From Ctena decussata (Eukaryota; Mollusca; Bivalvia; Lucinida; Lucinidae), in the NCBI GenBank assembly GCA_963989385.1, contig OZ022503.1:47676858-47740857 (forward strand): a stretch of 64,000 nucleotides of DNA, read 5' to 3'. The notes below the pieces were generated by a model. It was not told the origin of the DNA. It saw only the letters and a list, made by a program, of their open reading frames with translations, and did not search any database. Position numbers and translations under genes: made by a program. Shown one piece after another: positions 20,655 to 32,131 of this stretch; the first letter of the stretch is position 1; each line of letters opens with the position of its first letter.

Positions 20655-21525
20655 GTGGAATTGGACTTAAATGCTCTTTTTCATATCATGGATGCCAGGT
20701 TGATACAAAGTCAACAGGGCTTGATATATAGGTCAAGGGTACAAATAATAGCAGCAAGGTTTGATGATTACACCCACTGTAATTAAAGAGAAATGGACTC
20801 AAACCCTAAGGTTGACACAGTTTTGGATGTGAAATTTTACAAAATCAGTAGCTCATGAAAAATAGATCAAGGGTTGAAACAAGTCCATTTATACCAGGTT
20901 TATTGATTCTAGATACAATAGACTGAGAGACTGGACTTAAACTATAAGGTGATGTGGTTTTTTAAGTAAAATTTTACAAAGTCAGCAGAGCATGAAATAT
21001 GGGTCAAATGTCAAAGTAAGTGCAACAATCCTCTATATCAACCTTAGTAGAAACTTTATACTAGGTTTGATGACTGTAGGTATCATAGACAGAGAAATAG
21101 ATCAGTATGCTAGGGTTGGCGTAATTTTTGACGTAAAATTTTACTAAGTCAACAGAGCATAAAATATAGGTCAAAAATCAAAAAAAAAAAAAAAAAAGGC
21201 AAGGATCCCCTAGACTATTCTAAGAAAAAACATTATACCAAGTTTGATCATTGCAGGTATCATATATGGAAAGAAATGGACTTGAACACTAGGGTCGACA
21301 TAATTTCTTACATAAAATTTTAGGGCATGAAAAATAGGCCAAAATAAGTGCAAGGTTCCTCGAGACCATTCTAAGACGAAACTATATACCAGGTTTGATG
21401 AGCGTAGGTATCATAGATTGAGAATAATGGACACGAATGTTAGGGTCGACATAATTGTGGACGGACGGAATGACTGATGGACAGAAAAGTGAACTATATC
21501 GCACCTTCTTAAAGCAGGTGCGACA
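20655..21525. repeat. diverged ~150-180-bp direct repeats, foldback interior
   Basis: Segments with AGGTTTGATGA, GGTATCATAGA, GAAATGGACTTGAACACTAG and AAAATTTTAC recur four to five times in the same orientation. The array ends with GGACGGACGGAATGACTGATG and CACCTTCTTAAAGCAGGTGC. It is non-coding. Confidence 0.7.
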
Positions 21526-22435
21526 AAAACCAGTACTATACAAAGAAAGGCTAAAAGGAAAAGAAAATGACAAATCGCTGCACATCCACGCAGACTGATC
21601 CGAGTTTTTTTTTCTGCTCACAGGATTGACATAAATAGGAAGAGAGTTCAGTAAAAGTTTAATCATTGACAAAAAATGTTAAATATTAACACCCTCAATA
21701 TTTCTATTAACTTCTAAATTTCTCACAAAACATTATATCCTAGGCATGATAATGATTGCTATTTAAAATTACATTTATCTGCCAAATTTATGATTTGTGA
21801 TGGTCACTGAAAATAGGAGAATTTAAGAAAATACACAAAAAGCGGCCATAGCGGACCGCCATTCCCGCCAAAAATGAAGACTGGATACGCCCAGCAATCA
21901 TAGTTAATCAGGATAAAGTTATACCATGAATAATTTTAAGCCCTTTCTTTAATCGACTTCTGACAGTTAACGGCTGAAAAAACTCGCGTGCACAGATTAG
22001 AGATTAATGCTTTTGTAAAGTTATTTACTCCACCAATCATAAAATTCAAAACATGCTTGCAGAAACGCGTGTGGAAGTCAGTCAATTTATGACTACAAAA
22101 TATTCGTGAATATTCAAGAAGGGTACGCATTGATATATCGTCTCTGCCTCCGTAACAAAGATGTTTTCGTTGAAGATTTTTTGAACAAATCTTAATTATG
22201 TTGCATACAACTAACCAGAATCATAGTTTTGTAATTATTTTGTAAAGAAATACGAGAGAGTATACCTTTAAATAAACATATTTTAGTCGTGCACAAACAA
22301 CACAAAACATTACCAATCCAACACCTACTGCAAGCAGAGGCAGGCCCTTGCCTTCCATCAGGATGACGTGGTTCTACGACCTTGTCAACAGAAGGTAAGT
22401 TGTATCGAGTTATGGAAGGCTGATAATGAAAGATA
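21526..22435. other. non-coding part of the foldback interior
   Basis: No recognisable gene is present. Open frames of 64-125 codons on the minus strand show no domain. Confidence 0.4.
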
Positions 22436-22437
22436 TA

Positions 22438-23080
22438 CTGTTCACAAAAAGTAGGGGATATTAAGTCATTAAAAATTGTATAAATTCGTCTGAAACGGCA
22501 AGTATTACAATTTAGATGGTGTATCCTGTCACGTGACCTGCGTGTCATTCGTTTTAGACAGGGGGTCAACTACCGAATTTCACACGAATCTGGTGTCGAA
22601 ACAGATTGTTTTTAGAATACAAAATTTACAGAGAAACACTTGTCATGCTTCATTTAACAAACTAAAAATTGGGTTTACAACTCTTTCATCAAAATAATGA
22701 GTGCAAGCCATAAACGTCTAAATATTTCGGTAACTCGATGCACCTGTACGAATTTTGTTTTCTGGTTTTCTTCCCAACATAACAGTTTTGAAGAAGAAAA
22801 AAATCTTTAAGCATACAAAACTTAAAAGTGCATAAAACGGATAGCTTAGTTGAAGAATTTGAATAAATTTTTGTTCGAACTTTACCACATTTTAGTCCTG
22901 ACCCCCTGTATGAAACAAATTGTATGCAGATCACGTGACAGGATATATTGTCTAAGCCTTCATGAAAAGTGTCTTAACAGATAGTTATCTTATCAATATT
23001 TAGCGTTTCATATGAATATCACATTTGTTGTAGATGCTACAATTTTTCATACCTGAAAATCCCCAATTTTTTGTGAACAG
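22438..23080. mobile_element. TA-flanked 643-bp palindromic MITE in foldback interior
   Basis: The ends CTGTTCACAAAAAGTAGGGG and CCCCAATTTTTTGTGAACAG are inverted repeats, each next to TA. Further in, TGTCACGTGACC pairs with GATCACGTGACAGG and GACAGGGGGTCA pairs with TGACCCCCTGTA. TA duplication points to the Tc1/mariner group. There is no transposase. Confidence 0.7.
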
Positions 23081-24580
23081 TATATGAATGAAATACTGGT
23101 TTAACCGCATGCCAACTTAAATATTTCTTCAGATTCTAAAAGGATATCTCTATACAAAATGCTTAAGTCAGACGTTTTTCACGTCGTTTCTTCTCAGTTA
23201 CAATGCCCCTTGAGAAGACGAATACGGGACTGCAAATTCATTCCATATATAAGAATTTCAATATCCTCGTATCAGCCGTTTTTGAGATTCGCAGCTACCA
23301 GAGCATGTTACGGACGGACAGACTAGAGACAGGCGAACAGACCAGCAAACCAAAATGCTCTTTAACCAAACCAGTTTGCCCATTAACGGTTGGGCAGCTG
23401 GGGACATAATAAATGAGTCAGTAAAAACGAGTGAGGCTCGAGGGAGGTGTACACTTCACTCGACCATCACTCAATTCTCAGCACGCAATTAAGAATACGA
23501 AACTTCTGAGTCGCTCAATTAATGAGTGAATTCAGGGATTACACCAGGAGTGTGAGTAACGTTCTAGAATACAGGCGTTAAAATTGTGATGTGTTGTGGT
23601 CACACTGACAAACATCATTAATGCCTTACTGACATTGGAAATGACTGGATTTCAAACTCGTTCGAGATTTTATAGCTATATTTTCCATCTTGGGTATCCT
23701 ATAAGCGCATGTTTCCCATAGATCCTCTTAAAGAAAAAAAGACAAAACAAAGATGTATGTGCTACATGTATCTTGTTTGCACGAGCAAATAGGGGGTCTT
23801 TTCCATAGATATTGATTAAACTTGGCCGTATTGTGGTCGACGGATGGACAACCGTTGTTCTAACCTTCATTATAAAGCCAAATGCGTTCCGTCATCAACA
23901 CCAATGCTTAGCTTTGTAAAACATCAAATTTAAATTAATTTGAGTAAGCAATACACAGAGCGAGCAGAGAAATCAATGCCCCAAAATTCACATTTTCGAG
24001 AGAAAATAATGCTTCTTTTAATGATTATAAAAGCAGTAGTTTCGTATTCGCCAAAACATTAAACTTAAATTGGTGAACATGTAATTGGTGTAACAGAAAT
24101 ACTGACAGCAGATCATAACGGTTTTTTTCTTCCCAAAATGTGTTTTTCACACACATGCACGTTTGTGCTGGCTTTGTGCAGTTGTTACTCAAATTTAAAT
24201 TAAACTGGTAAATTTCATGCTGACCAATCAGGACAGAATACATTAACTTCCACAAAAAGTTAGAATTCAGTTGTTATTATCTCCAATGGTCTAGCTACAT
24301 TTGCTTTTTCAGCACGCTTAACCTTTGGCGAGGAACGTATATATAAATGTCAGACGAAACAGTGCACGAAATTGGACTATTTTGCTCAGAGAATATATGC
24401 CTTGTTAAAAGATTAACAAATTCTTCCATATTAATATAACAGAATGAAAAGTAATCTCACACATCCTTGCAAGGGTTGTTGGGTGGAGGGGGGCTTTCGA
24501 ATTTACTAACACTGCTGGGATCGAACATCAAATGTGGCCACCACTTTGAAATCCATAAAGAATCTTCGAAATTGTTATCT
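23081..24580. other. non-coding part of the foldback interior
   Basis: I see no gene. A TATATAAATG stretch at about 24339-24348 is a weak TATA-like motif without supporting sites. Confidence 0.4.
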
Positions 24581-24808
24581 GAGCAACATGACAAAACCAA
24601 CAAAGTGGCATGTGCGTCCAGCGAAGACTCAGATCAGCCTGGGCATCCGCACAGTCTGATTTGACTCTTCTTTATGCGCTTAAAGGTTAGCTAAGCTTGC
24701 TCCAAGCGCACAGCGAGGACTCTGATCAGACTGGGCGGATGCCCAGGCTGACCTGAGTCTTGGCTGCGCGCACATGCCACTTTGTTGGTTTTGTCGTGTA
24801 GCGGCTCA
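24581..24808. mobile_element. MITE, GAGCCGCGACACG family, copy in foldback interior
   Basis: A palindromic copy of the CATGTGCG subtype, from GAGCAACATGACAAAACC to TTTTGTCGTGTAGCGGCTCA. The left terminus lost a few bases; the inner arms are intact. Confidence 0.8.
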
Positions 24809-25070
24809 TTTGTTTTCATCATGGCAGACCTTTCACCCTTTTTCCAGTTGCAAGTTTCTGTAAATGTCAAACATTATACTGGAATTATTTCAGACGCAAT
24901 GATATCTGCATAATAGAATATGAAAACTAGGGCATGCTAACACGTGTGTCTTCACCAATCGTTGAAGCATTTTCATGAAAGTGATTTAAGTGGCGCCACT
25001 AGAAAAGGCCGGCTAGGTGTTTTACCACCTGTGCAGATCAGCCATTAGCTCATCCGACTAGCTTCGAGGC

Positions 25071-25291
25071 CTTACTAACACCTTCGTAGGAGATGATAAG
25101 TCCTACGTAACACTTACTAACACCTACTTAGGACTTATCTTATTAGTTAATAAGTCCTTCGTAGGAGTTAGTAAGTCCTATGTAGGAGTTAATAAGTCCT
25201 ACATAGAAGTTACTAAGTCCTATGTAGAAGCTAGTTAGCCTAGCGTAGGAGTAAGTAAGCCCTTCGTAGGCATTAATAAGTCCTACATAGG
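25071..25291. repeat. 21-bp minisatellite with an internal orientation switch
   Basis: From about 25148 the unit AATAAGTCCTACATAGGAGTT repeats with an exact 21-bp period for seven units. The preceding 70 bp (TTACTAACACCTACTTAGGA and similar) is the same unit in inverted orientation, so the array changes strand once. Confidence 0.85.
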
Positions 25292-25496
25292 ATAACAATA
25301 TTGAACATATACCAATTTGACATGTGTGATCACCACATCCATTTTAAAGTGCTTATTTCTCAGAAAATAGATGCCTCCCCATCAAACGGCATATGCTGTG
25401 ATAAAGTAGACTCATGATGCCACTTATCAGCAAAAAAATAGCCACTTTGATAGGGGTCAGGAAACATGCTTTATTTAGACTCCCCCTTTGGTGGCC

Positions 25497-27115
25497 AAGG
25501 TTTCTGAATTTTCATTCTGCTACTGTTCAGCAGAATATGCGATTTTTGTGAATATCTCGTTTTACTTATGAGATAGAGTGGTGCGGTAAACGGTGCTCAC
25601 TCACATTTTGTGGCCTCCAGATGACAGAACAAAGAAATAAAACTTTGTTAACAAAGGGTTTCTGAAATTTCGTTCTGCTACTCTCCAGCAGAAGAAAATA
25701 TGCGATTTTTTGTGAATATCTCGGTTTACTTATGAGATAGAGTAGTGCGGTAAACGGTGCTCACTCACTTTTTGTGACCTACAGATGACAGAACATAGAA
25801 ATCAAACTTTGCTAACAAAGGGTTTCTCTAATTTCGTTCGGCTACTTACCAGTAGAAGAAAATATGCAATTTTTGTGAATATCTCGGTCCACATATGAGG
25901 TAGAGTAGTACGGTAAACGGCGCTCACTCACATTTTGTAGCCTCCAGATAACAAAACAAAGAAATAAAATTATGCTTACAAGGCATTTCTTAAATTTCGT
26001 TCTGCTACTTTCCAGCAGAAGAAAATATGCGATTTTTGTGAATATCTCGGTCCACTTATGAGATAGAGTAGTGCGGTAAACGGCGCTCACTCACATTTTG
26101 TGGCCTTCAGATGACAGAACATAGAAATCAAACTTTGCAAACAAAGGGTTTCTGAAATTTCGTTCTGCTACTTTCCAGCCTAAGAAAATATGCGATTTTT
26201 GTGAATATCTCGGTCCACTTATGAGATTGAGAGGTGCGGTAAACGGTGCTCACTCATTTTATGGCCTCTAGATGACAGAACATAGAAATCAAACTTTGCT
26301 AACAAAGGGCTTCTGAAATTTCGTTCTGCTACTCTCTAGCAGAAGAAAATATGCGATTTTTGTGAATATCTCGGTCCACTTTTGAGATAGAGTAGTGCGG
26401 TAAACAACGCTCACTCACTTTTTGTGGCCTCCAGATGACAGAACATAGAAATCAAACTTTGCAAACAAAGGGTTTCTGAAATTTCGTTCTGCTACTTTCC
26501 AGCAGAAGAAAATATGCGATTTTTGTGAATATCTCGGTCCACTTATGAGATAGAGTAGTGCGGTAAACGGCGCTCACTCACTTTTTGTGGCCTCCAGATG
26601 ACAGAACATAGAAATCAAACTTTGCTAACAAAGGATTTCTGAAATTTTGTTCTGCTACTTTCCAGCAGAAGAAAATATGCGATTTTTATGAATATTTCGG
26701 TCCACTTATGAGATAGAGTAGTGCGGTAAACGGCGCTCCCTCACTTTTTGTGGCCTCCAGATGACAGAACATAGAAATCAAACTTTGCTAACAAAGGGTA
26801 TCTGAAATTTCGTTCTGCTACTTTCCAGCAGAAGAAAATATGCGATTTTTGTGAATATCTCGGTCCACTTATGAGATAGAGTAGTGCGATAAACGGCGCT
26901 CACTCACATTTTGTGGCCTCCAGATGACAGAACATAGAAATCAAACTTTGCAAACAAAGAGTTTCTGAAATTTCGTTCTGCTACTTTCCAGCAGAAGAAA
27001 ATATTCGATTTTTGTGAATATCTCGGTCCACATATGAGATAGAGTAGTGCGGTAAACGGTGCGCACTCACATTTTGTGGCCTATAGATGACAGAACAAAG
27101 AAATAAAAACTGCTT
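25497..27115 (-). repeat. ~163-bp satellite array, right arm (about 10 units)
   Basis: This is the inverted counterpart of 18986-20654: TGAGATAGAGTAGTGCGGTA recurs near 25567, 25734, 25897, 26060 and onward with a ~163-bp period. The inner edge falls at a different point in the unit from the left arm, so the two arrays are not simple mirror copies. Confidence 0.95.
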
Positions 27116-27300
27116 AATTTTGCAGAATTTTCAATTCACTATCCTTACCACTTTTTCTGCAGAAAATTCTGCAGAAAATTCTGCAGAATATTAATTTCGC
27201 TAACTTTACCACTTTTTCTGCAGCAAATTCTGCAGAAAATTCTGCAGAATCTTCTGCAGAATTTTCTGCAGAATTTTCGTTCTGCTAACTTGACCGAGCT
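27116..27300. repeat. CTGCAG-rich palindromic cap, right arm
   Basis: Inverted counterpart of 18727-18985, with one spacer block fewer. It ends CTAACTTGACCGAGCT, next to GAATGTCAC. Confidence 0.85.
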
Positions 27301-27309
27301 GAATGTCAC

Positions 27310-28842
27310 ACATATTTCAAAGTGACGTCGCACGTGCAGCTTTATTTTTTTCTTGTCATTTTTGGTTTAAGTCCGATTTTTGACCAATTCTTTGCGTGAT
27401 GACCTCCTCTTTTTATTTCAAAACCTGTTTTGTAACTCTGTAAAGAGCATTTTAGTGACATTTTTATATGGCCTTACCGAGCGTTTTTCTGAGATAAACT
27501 CGCATTAATCTGTGAAGGGTAGCGCTTTCCTAACGTCAAAATAATGTTGGTTACTATGGTGAAGGTTTTATTTCTAGCTCTGTATGGTTCTATACCAAAA
27601 TAAAAATTAAAGTAATTCAACAAGCAATAAACAGGTGTTAATAGAGAAGATTTGCGAAGGAGCTGGCCTAAATGTTACAAAATTGTAACCCTATAAAGGC
27701 GGATTTTCTCTAAAATGACATACTGCCGCTAGGTGGCGCTTCATGGTGAAATAAAATAATCTACATGACAAATGAATACAGTTAAAAACACTAGACATGT
27801 TAGACAACGATCAGAACAAGTTTCATCAAATTCCCTGGTGTAGGCGATTTTTTTTCATGAAATGCGACAAAGGTAACGAACTACCTTAAATGAGATCAAA
27901 CTGACATTGTAAAAATAGTTATTAAATAGCTTATCTAAAAAAAAAAAAAAGTATCACAGTTTTCATAGGCATTACCTGCGCCGGGGACATGACTAGAGTT
28001 GGAAAAATAAAATGAGATTCATAAATAAGTAAATGTGGCAGCCTGGACTGAACACCCGTTCAACACCTAGCTCACACCACGTACTCTCCTAGACCATGGG
28101 AAAGATCCCGTGAGCCGTCAAATACTGACCCATCAATGGACCTGGCACTAGAGCGTCACAAATGCTTCTCCAGGAACCACCCCGACTCTCGAGGAACAGT
28201 GTGCCCAGAGCAGCCGGTGGACCAAGAGTGTACGCGATGAAAGCCAAAAAGCATTTATAGCGTTGAACGTTTTCAGCCAATAACTGGGAATTTTGATACT
28301 TTATGATTTAGAATCAACATTGAAGATCTTCGAAAACTAAGAAAAGCGCTTGAAAAAAAAAAAAATAGAAAAAAGTGAGTTATCAAGTAAGTATGTTGAA
28401 TAAACCTAGGATAGCCCATGAAAGCCCTTAGGCTTATTTCCAATGGGGTCCTAATTGGTTAAATTCAAGATATTGGGGATCAGGCTAGGACATGCCAATC
28501 ACAGATTTCTCAGTCAGTCTGTCATAAAATAGATAATATGGTGTTATGTATGTGAAGGGTAGCTAGGATTGGGGGATTGTTTTTTTTTAATTTTTGTAAC
28601 CTATCTTGGGGGAGGGGGGGGGTCGTCGGAAAAATACTTCTGGTGAGACGGGGGGGGGGGGGGGGTCGGATAAATTTTGGCGTATGATGAAAATGAAGCC
28701 CCCTCCCCCCCCCCTCCCCCCGCCGGATAATAAATGACTCGTCCCTTAATCTAATGCTTTTCCTGTTGTCTGATTTTGAGGTCTAATTCTCATCCAAGCG
28801 GACACATATCGGTGAATATATTCGAACTCAAGTCGAAACGAC
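27310..28842. other. non-coding stretch with G-rich segment
   Basis: No gene is recognised. At 28600-28745 G runs (up to 17) and a C-rich block precede AATGACTCGTCCCTTAA, the inverted relative of the head at 8641. A-runs sit at 27939 and 28357. Confidence 0.45.
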
Positions 28843-29035
28843 GGATGGATGACTTGTGATTTTACGTTATTTTAAACAGTATTTCAGTCGTATCAGGACA
28901 ACGGATGGGTGAAAAAGAAAGGCTGTGTGCAACAGAACCCCATTTACGAATGGAAAGATTCCCGCTCACAGCGGGACTCGAACCCAGGGCCGCTAGATCA
29001 TCAGGCCAGCGCTTAACCTACTGAGCTACCTGGGC
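28843..29035 (-). repeat. tRNA-derived SINE (AGCTCAGTGG family), minus strand
   Basis: Read on the minus strand it starts GCCCAGGTAGCTCAGTAGGT (A-box region), then CTGGGTTCGAGTCCCGC (B box), GGGGTTCTGTTGCACACAGC, and ends AAATCACAAGTCATCCATCC. It matches the copy at 41395 along its length. The 3' half ends in the TCATCCATCC tail shared by the family. Confidence 0.75.
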
Positions 29036-29039
29036 TTCA

Positions 29040-29095
29040 TAATGTTGTATCGACGTCGAGAAGACGTCGTTTTAACATCGTGTGTCTGCTGGAAT
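29040..29095. repeat. fragment of ACGTC mini-element
   Basis: ATCGACGTCGAGAAGACGTC and TGTGTCTGCTGG match the right side of the family at 7833 and 53875. Confidence 0.45.
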
Positions 29096-29540
29096 GATAA
29101 ATAAAGAAAAAATCAACTTACCATCTCCATGATCCCTTTCTTGCAACTTTCGCGGTCGATGTGAACATGCAGGGAGATCAAGACATGTGATCACTCAAAA
29201 TGCAGGGCCCGTCTTGAGAAAAACATCTTCTTTCAAAGCGTAAACAACACATACCCAGACAAGACTGCCGCCTATGCGCAGTATTGCAAGGGTATGTGTG
29301 TATCTATTACTCTCAGGACGATATAAGCGTGGTCGGACCAGGCTGGGCAATGCGCAAGCTGGTCTAACACACGCAGTTCGCACGCGCCTGAAGTCAGCTT
29401 TTCTCAATGCACAGTGCACGAGCGTGATTTCAGCCAGTGCCATTTCAGACCACTTTCGCTCACGAAAAGGTCCGTGTGCTTAATCCTGCATATGATCCGC
29501 GTTGTGACAAATTAATCTTAAGGACTTTGTATAAGAAGAT
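29096..29540. other. non-coding stretch
   Basis: Two overlapping open frames (69 and 82 codons) lie on opposite strands. Neither has a recognisable domain. Confidence 0.4.
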
Positions 29541-29554
29541 CCGCCTGTGCATAT

Positions 29555-29808
29555 AATCGGTAGGGCACCTGACTCGTAAGTCAGAGGTCCTGGGTTCGAA
29601 TCCCGGTCTGGCCACATACTTTCGTTTCTCCTTCCGCTGATTCAAGAAGGGCAGTTGTCAGTTACTGGCGAAAGTATATGCACTTAGTACTGGTTAACCG
29701 CTTAGGAGGTCTAAGCCTGCCCAGGAATAGTGTGGTTAGGTTAACTGACCGTCCCGACATGACCTTAGTTGTTTACCGTGGACGTTAAGCATCAAATCAA
29801 CCAACCAA
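29555..29808 (+). repeat. tRNA-derived SINE (ATCAACCAACC-tailed family), 5'-truncated
   Basis: It begins inside the A box (AATCGGTAGGGCACC), keeps the B box GGGTTCGAATCCC, and runs through GGTTAACCGCTTAGGAGG to ATCAAATCAACCAACC. A 14-bp direct repeat CCGCCTGTGCATAT flanks it (29541-29554 and 29809-29822), showing retrotransposition with 5' truncation. The tRNA-like anticodon loop has six bases, so it is not a working tRNA. Confidence 0.9.
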
Positions 29809-30059
29809 CCGCCTGTGCATATTGCACGCTCTGTTTAAATTGCGGAGTGATCTTTGACCTTTGCAGTTGTTAGAACACTGCACATGCCCTAACAAGGTCG
29901 CACTGACTGGCCAAGGCTTTAACTGTCCGTATAAAAAGTCTTCTAGGCGTTTCTTTTTCTTTTCACGATGTATTTCAGTATGACGTAATCTAAAGCATGG
30001 CATGAGCTCATGGGCTTGTACGGGCGGTTTTTCTTATCGTAGAAGCTCTAAAGGTCTGG

Positions 30060-30128
30060 GCAAACAGTGAAGACCAAGATCAGACTGCTCCTAAAGGAGC
30101 ATTTTGATTAGTGTCTACACTGTTTGCC
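30060..30128. repeat. short hairpin element (GCAAACAGTG family)
   Basis: GCAAACAGTGAAGACC pairs with GTGTCTACACTGTTTGC around a CTGCTCCTAAAGGAGCA core. Confidence 0.7.
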
Positions 30129-30146
30129 ATCAAAAGGACAGAGATC

Positions 30147-30243
30147 CCCAGCAGGCACACAACCTTGAATCAACCTTGATTCAACGCCATGACGTTGAAT
30201 CAAGGTTGATTCAAGGTCGATTCAAGGCTGTTTGTCCAGTGGG
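30147..30243. mobile_element. TTGATTCAA-rich palindromic mini-element
   Basis: The left end CCCCAGCAGGCACACAACC matches the CCAGCAGGCACA end of the ACGTC mini-elements. The interior is built from AACCTTGAATCAACCTTGAT-type units and ends CTGTTTGTCCAGTGGG. It shares ends with the ACGTC type but differs in core. Confidence 0.6.
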
Positions 30244-30439
30244 AAGGTAAACATTTAAAGTGTCCTAAGTTTCAGAGTTTACGGTTTGCAGGGATAACAC
30301 CTGTATAGATCGAAGTTTATTATGTAGCGTTATCGAATATGGGCCTAGTCCATTTTTACTATGATTTAGGTGTTTAAGGTATAATAATGCAAAACTGATA
30401 ATTATTTAAGCTTTAGCATGCAAACTATATACTGTAATC

Positions 30440-30535
30440 GTTCCACTGGCGCAGTGGATACAGCACTGGATTCTCGATACTTTTGACTCGTATGGACATA
30501 GGTTCGAGTCCCAATCTATCTATCTATCTTTTTTT
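30440..30535 (+). repeat. tRNA-like SINE head with ATCT and T tail
   Basis: CACTGGCGCAGTGGATACAG (A-box-like) and GGTTCGAGTCCCAATC (B box) are spaced as in a tRNA and followed by (ATCT)n and T11. Confidence 0.55.
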
Positions 30536-30944
30536 TTTTGCTACTGAACTGTGTATGTTTGTTTTTTTATATATACTACTAGAAAAGAGCCCGCGCAAGC
30601 GCGGAAATATTTCATGATGGTCAAGTTTATATAAAAAAGCGAGTTTTAATTTTTCAATGTAAATGGCCCTAGGCCCAGGTGAAGATATGACCTTTACCAT
30701 GAATACTCACTAAAGCTTCATTTACCTAATTAGTTGTCTGCATCTACAAACTTTCAGGTAGCAGTCTGCATTGTTTCTAAAAAATCAACTTTTTTCACTT
30801 TTTCCTATAGAAAAACCTAAGTGACTCAAAAGTTGACCTTGCCGTAAAACAGATCAAGGTCATCCCAGGGTCATCATTTATATAAATTTTGTTGAGCTTT
30901 TGAGTCCTTGATGCGACATGCTAAGTTTCAAGATCATATGATTT
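30536..30944. other. non-coding stretch
   Basis: It contains AGCCCGCGCAAGCGCGG and TGACCTTGCCGTAAAACAG segments resembling diverged molluscan repeats. No gene is seen. Confidence 0.4.
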
Positions 30945-30961
30945 GTGGTTCTGGGGGAGAA

Positions 30962-31228
30962 TTGGTTGATTTGATGCTTAACGAACACGGTAAACAGCTA
31001 AGGTCATGTCGGGACGGTCAGTTAACCTAACCACACTATTCCTTGGCAGGCTTAGACCTCCTAAGCGGTTAACCAGAACTAAGTGCACATACTTTCGCCA
31101 GTAACTGACAACTGCCATTCTTGAATCAGCGGAAGGAGAAACAAAAGTATGTGGCCAGACCGGGTTTCGAACCCAGGACCTCTGACTTATGAGTCAGGTG
31201 CCCTAGCGATTGCGCTAGGCGGCCCGGC
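30962..31228 (-). repeat. tRNA-derived SINE (ATCAACCAACC-tailed family), minus strand
   Basis: The full-length copy is inverted relative to those at 29555 and 36978. On the minus strand the head is GGGCCGCCTAGCGCAATCGC and the B box GGGTTCGAAACCC. It is flanked by GTGGTTCTGGGGGAGAA (30945-30961) and GTGGTTCTTGGGGAGAA (31229-31245), a 17-bp target-site duplication with one mismatch. Confidence 0.9.
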
Positions 31229-31245
31229 GTGGTTCTTGGGGAGAA

Positions 31246-31577
31246 GATTTTTGAAATTTTTTACCATAATAAATGTTTGCCACCTTGGTTATGTGACCTG
31301 TCCTGGGGTTTTTTTCTGGAAAAATTGGGTCCTGGAACGTTTTGGGGGAAAAATATTCAAGCCCTCTGAAGACTAAAGGCTTATTTAGCTTCGTTGAATC
31401 ATTGAAACTGATTTGTCTGCTTCGCTGGAAAAAATGCCCTTTCTTACCTGGCGCATGTGTGTTAACCTTAGACATTTTTAATTTTTGTCTTTTCGAAAGT
31501 TCAGTTCAGTTTGAATTCTCCTAACGACGTTCCCCAAGTGGCTCAGCGGTACGCAACCATAGCCGCACACACTTATT
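31246..31577. other. non-coding stretch
   Basis: No gene is recognised. CCAAGTGGCTCAGCGGTA at 31534-31551 resembles an isolated A box. Confidence 0.4.
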
Positions 31578-31986
31578 ATGGCCAAAGCAAACACAGAGCC
31601 TAGTGTCCGTCCAACTTTTCGAAAAGCTTTATTCTTCAATGGGCGAGTTCGATTGGCTACTCGTATTGACTATCGTTCTGGAAGAAAATGGGTCGTTTCG
31701 AGCCAGAGCCGTCGGGACTATGACCATTTAGTTCTTCATCCGTTTAGACATATGAGCAAAAATACAAAAATAAATCGTTATTTATGGGGAATGACGTACG
31801 TTCATGGGTCGGAATTTTGCATTAGAACCTGCTAAATTTGGACTTGCTAAGCAGCGCGCCGATATAACGACGCAGAGAGTACACGATAATTTCACTCGAA
31901 CGCACCCATTGTTGACATCGAAGTTTCTAGAAAAATACTTGGGAGAATTTAAAATGAAAGACGAATTTAATTCCCAAATTTTTTAA
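31578..31986 (+). other. two overlapping unrecognised ORFs
   Basis: An 85-codon frame (31578-31835) rich in Arg and aromatic residues overlaps a 60-codon frame (31804-31986) in another phase. Codon pattern is less AT-skewed than in neighbouring DNA, and one frameshift would join them into about 135 residues. I recognise no domain. It may be a decayed coding fragment of a mobile element or host gene, or chance. Confidence 0.2.
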
Positions 31987-32131
31987 ATCTACGTGAAACT
32001 AAAACACACGCTAACCGAAATTATCAATGATAGCAATATGCGAAAGAACCAGTATAGAAATTACGCTTGAAAATGCCACCAATTTTGCAGTTTATGCGTT
32101 ACTTCGTTTATTTAGTATTATAGATTAGATG

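Larger units (their letters stand above)
18727..27300. mobile_element. 8.6-kb foldback-type element with satellite-filled arms
   Basis: Two inverted arms of 1.8-1.9 kb enclose a 4.8-kb interior. The outer ends AGGCTCGGTAAAGTTAGCAG and, inverted, AGCTCGGTCAAGTTAGCAG match, and both continue into CTGCAGAA-rich repeats and then ten or so copies of a ~163-bp satellite. GAATGTCAC on both sides is a 9-bp target-site duplication, the length expected for Mutator-like (MULE) elements and for Drosophila Foldback-type elements. The interior has no recognisable transposase; it contains diverged non-coding repeats, a TA-flanked MITE, a GAGCCGCGACACG MITE and a 21-bp minisatellite. It is therefore most likely non-autonomous and mobilised in trans. 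Confidence 0.8.

Noticed and set aside
22192..22569. 125-codon minus-strand frame as a transposase of the foldback element
   Set aside because: It overlaps the terminal repeat of the TA-flanked MITE and shows no DDE, zinc-finger or MULE motif.
18727..27300. CRISPR-like array from regular 163-bp repeats
   Set aside because: Repeats are contiguous without unique spacers, far too long, and in an animal genome.
29555..29630. Possible functional tRNA gene in the SINE heads (also 36978, 30962)
   Set aside because: The anticodon loop has six bases, copies lie inside longer SINE units with target-site duplications, and one copy lacks the acceptor start.
31804..31986. Independent gene downstream of the 85-codon frame
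   Set aside because: No domain and overlapping phase; listed only as an unrecognised pair with low confidence.
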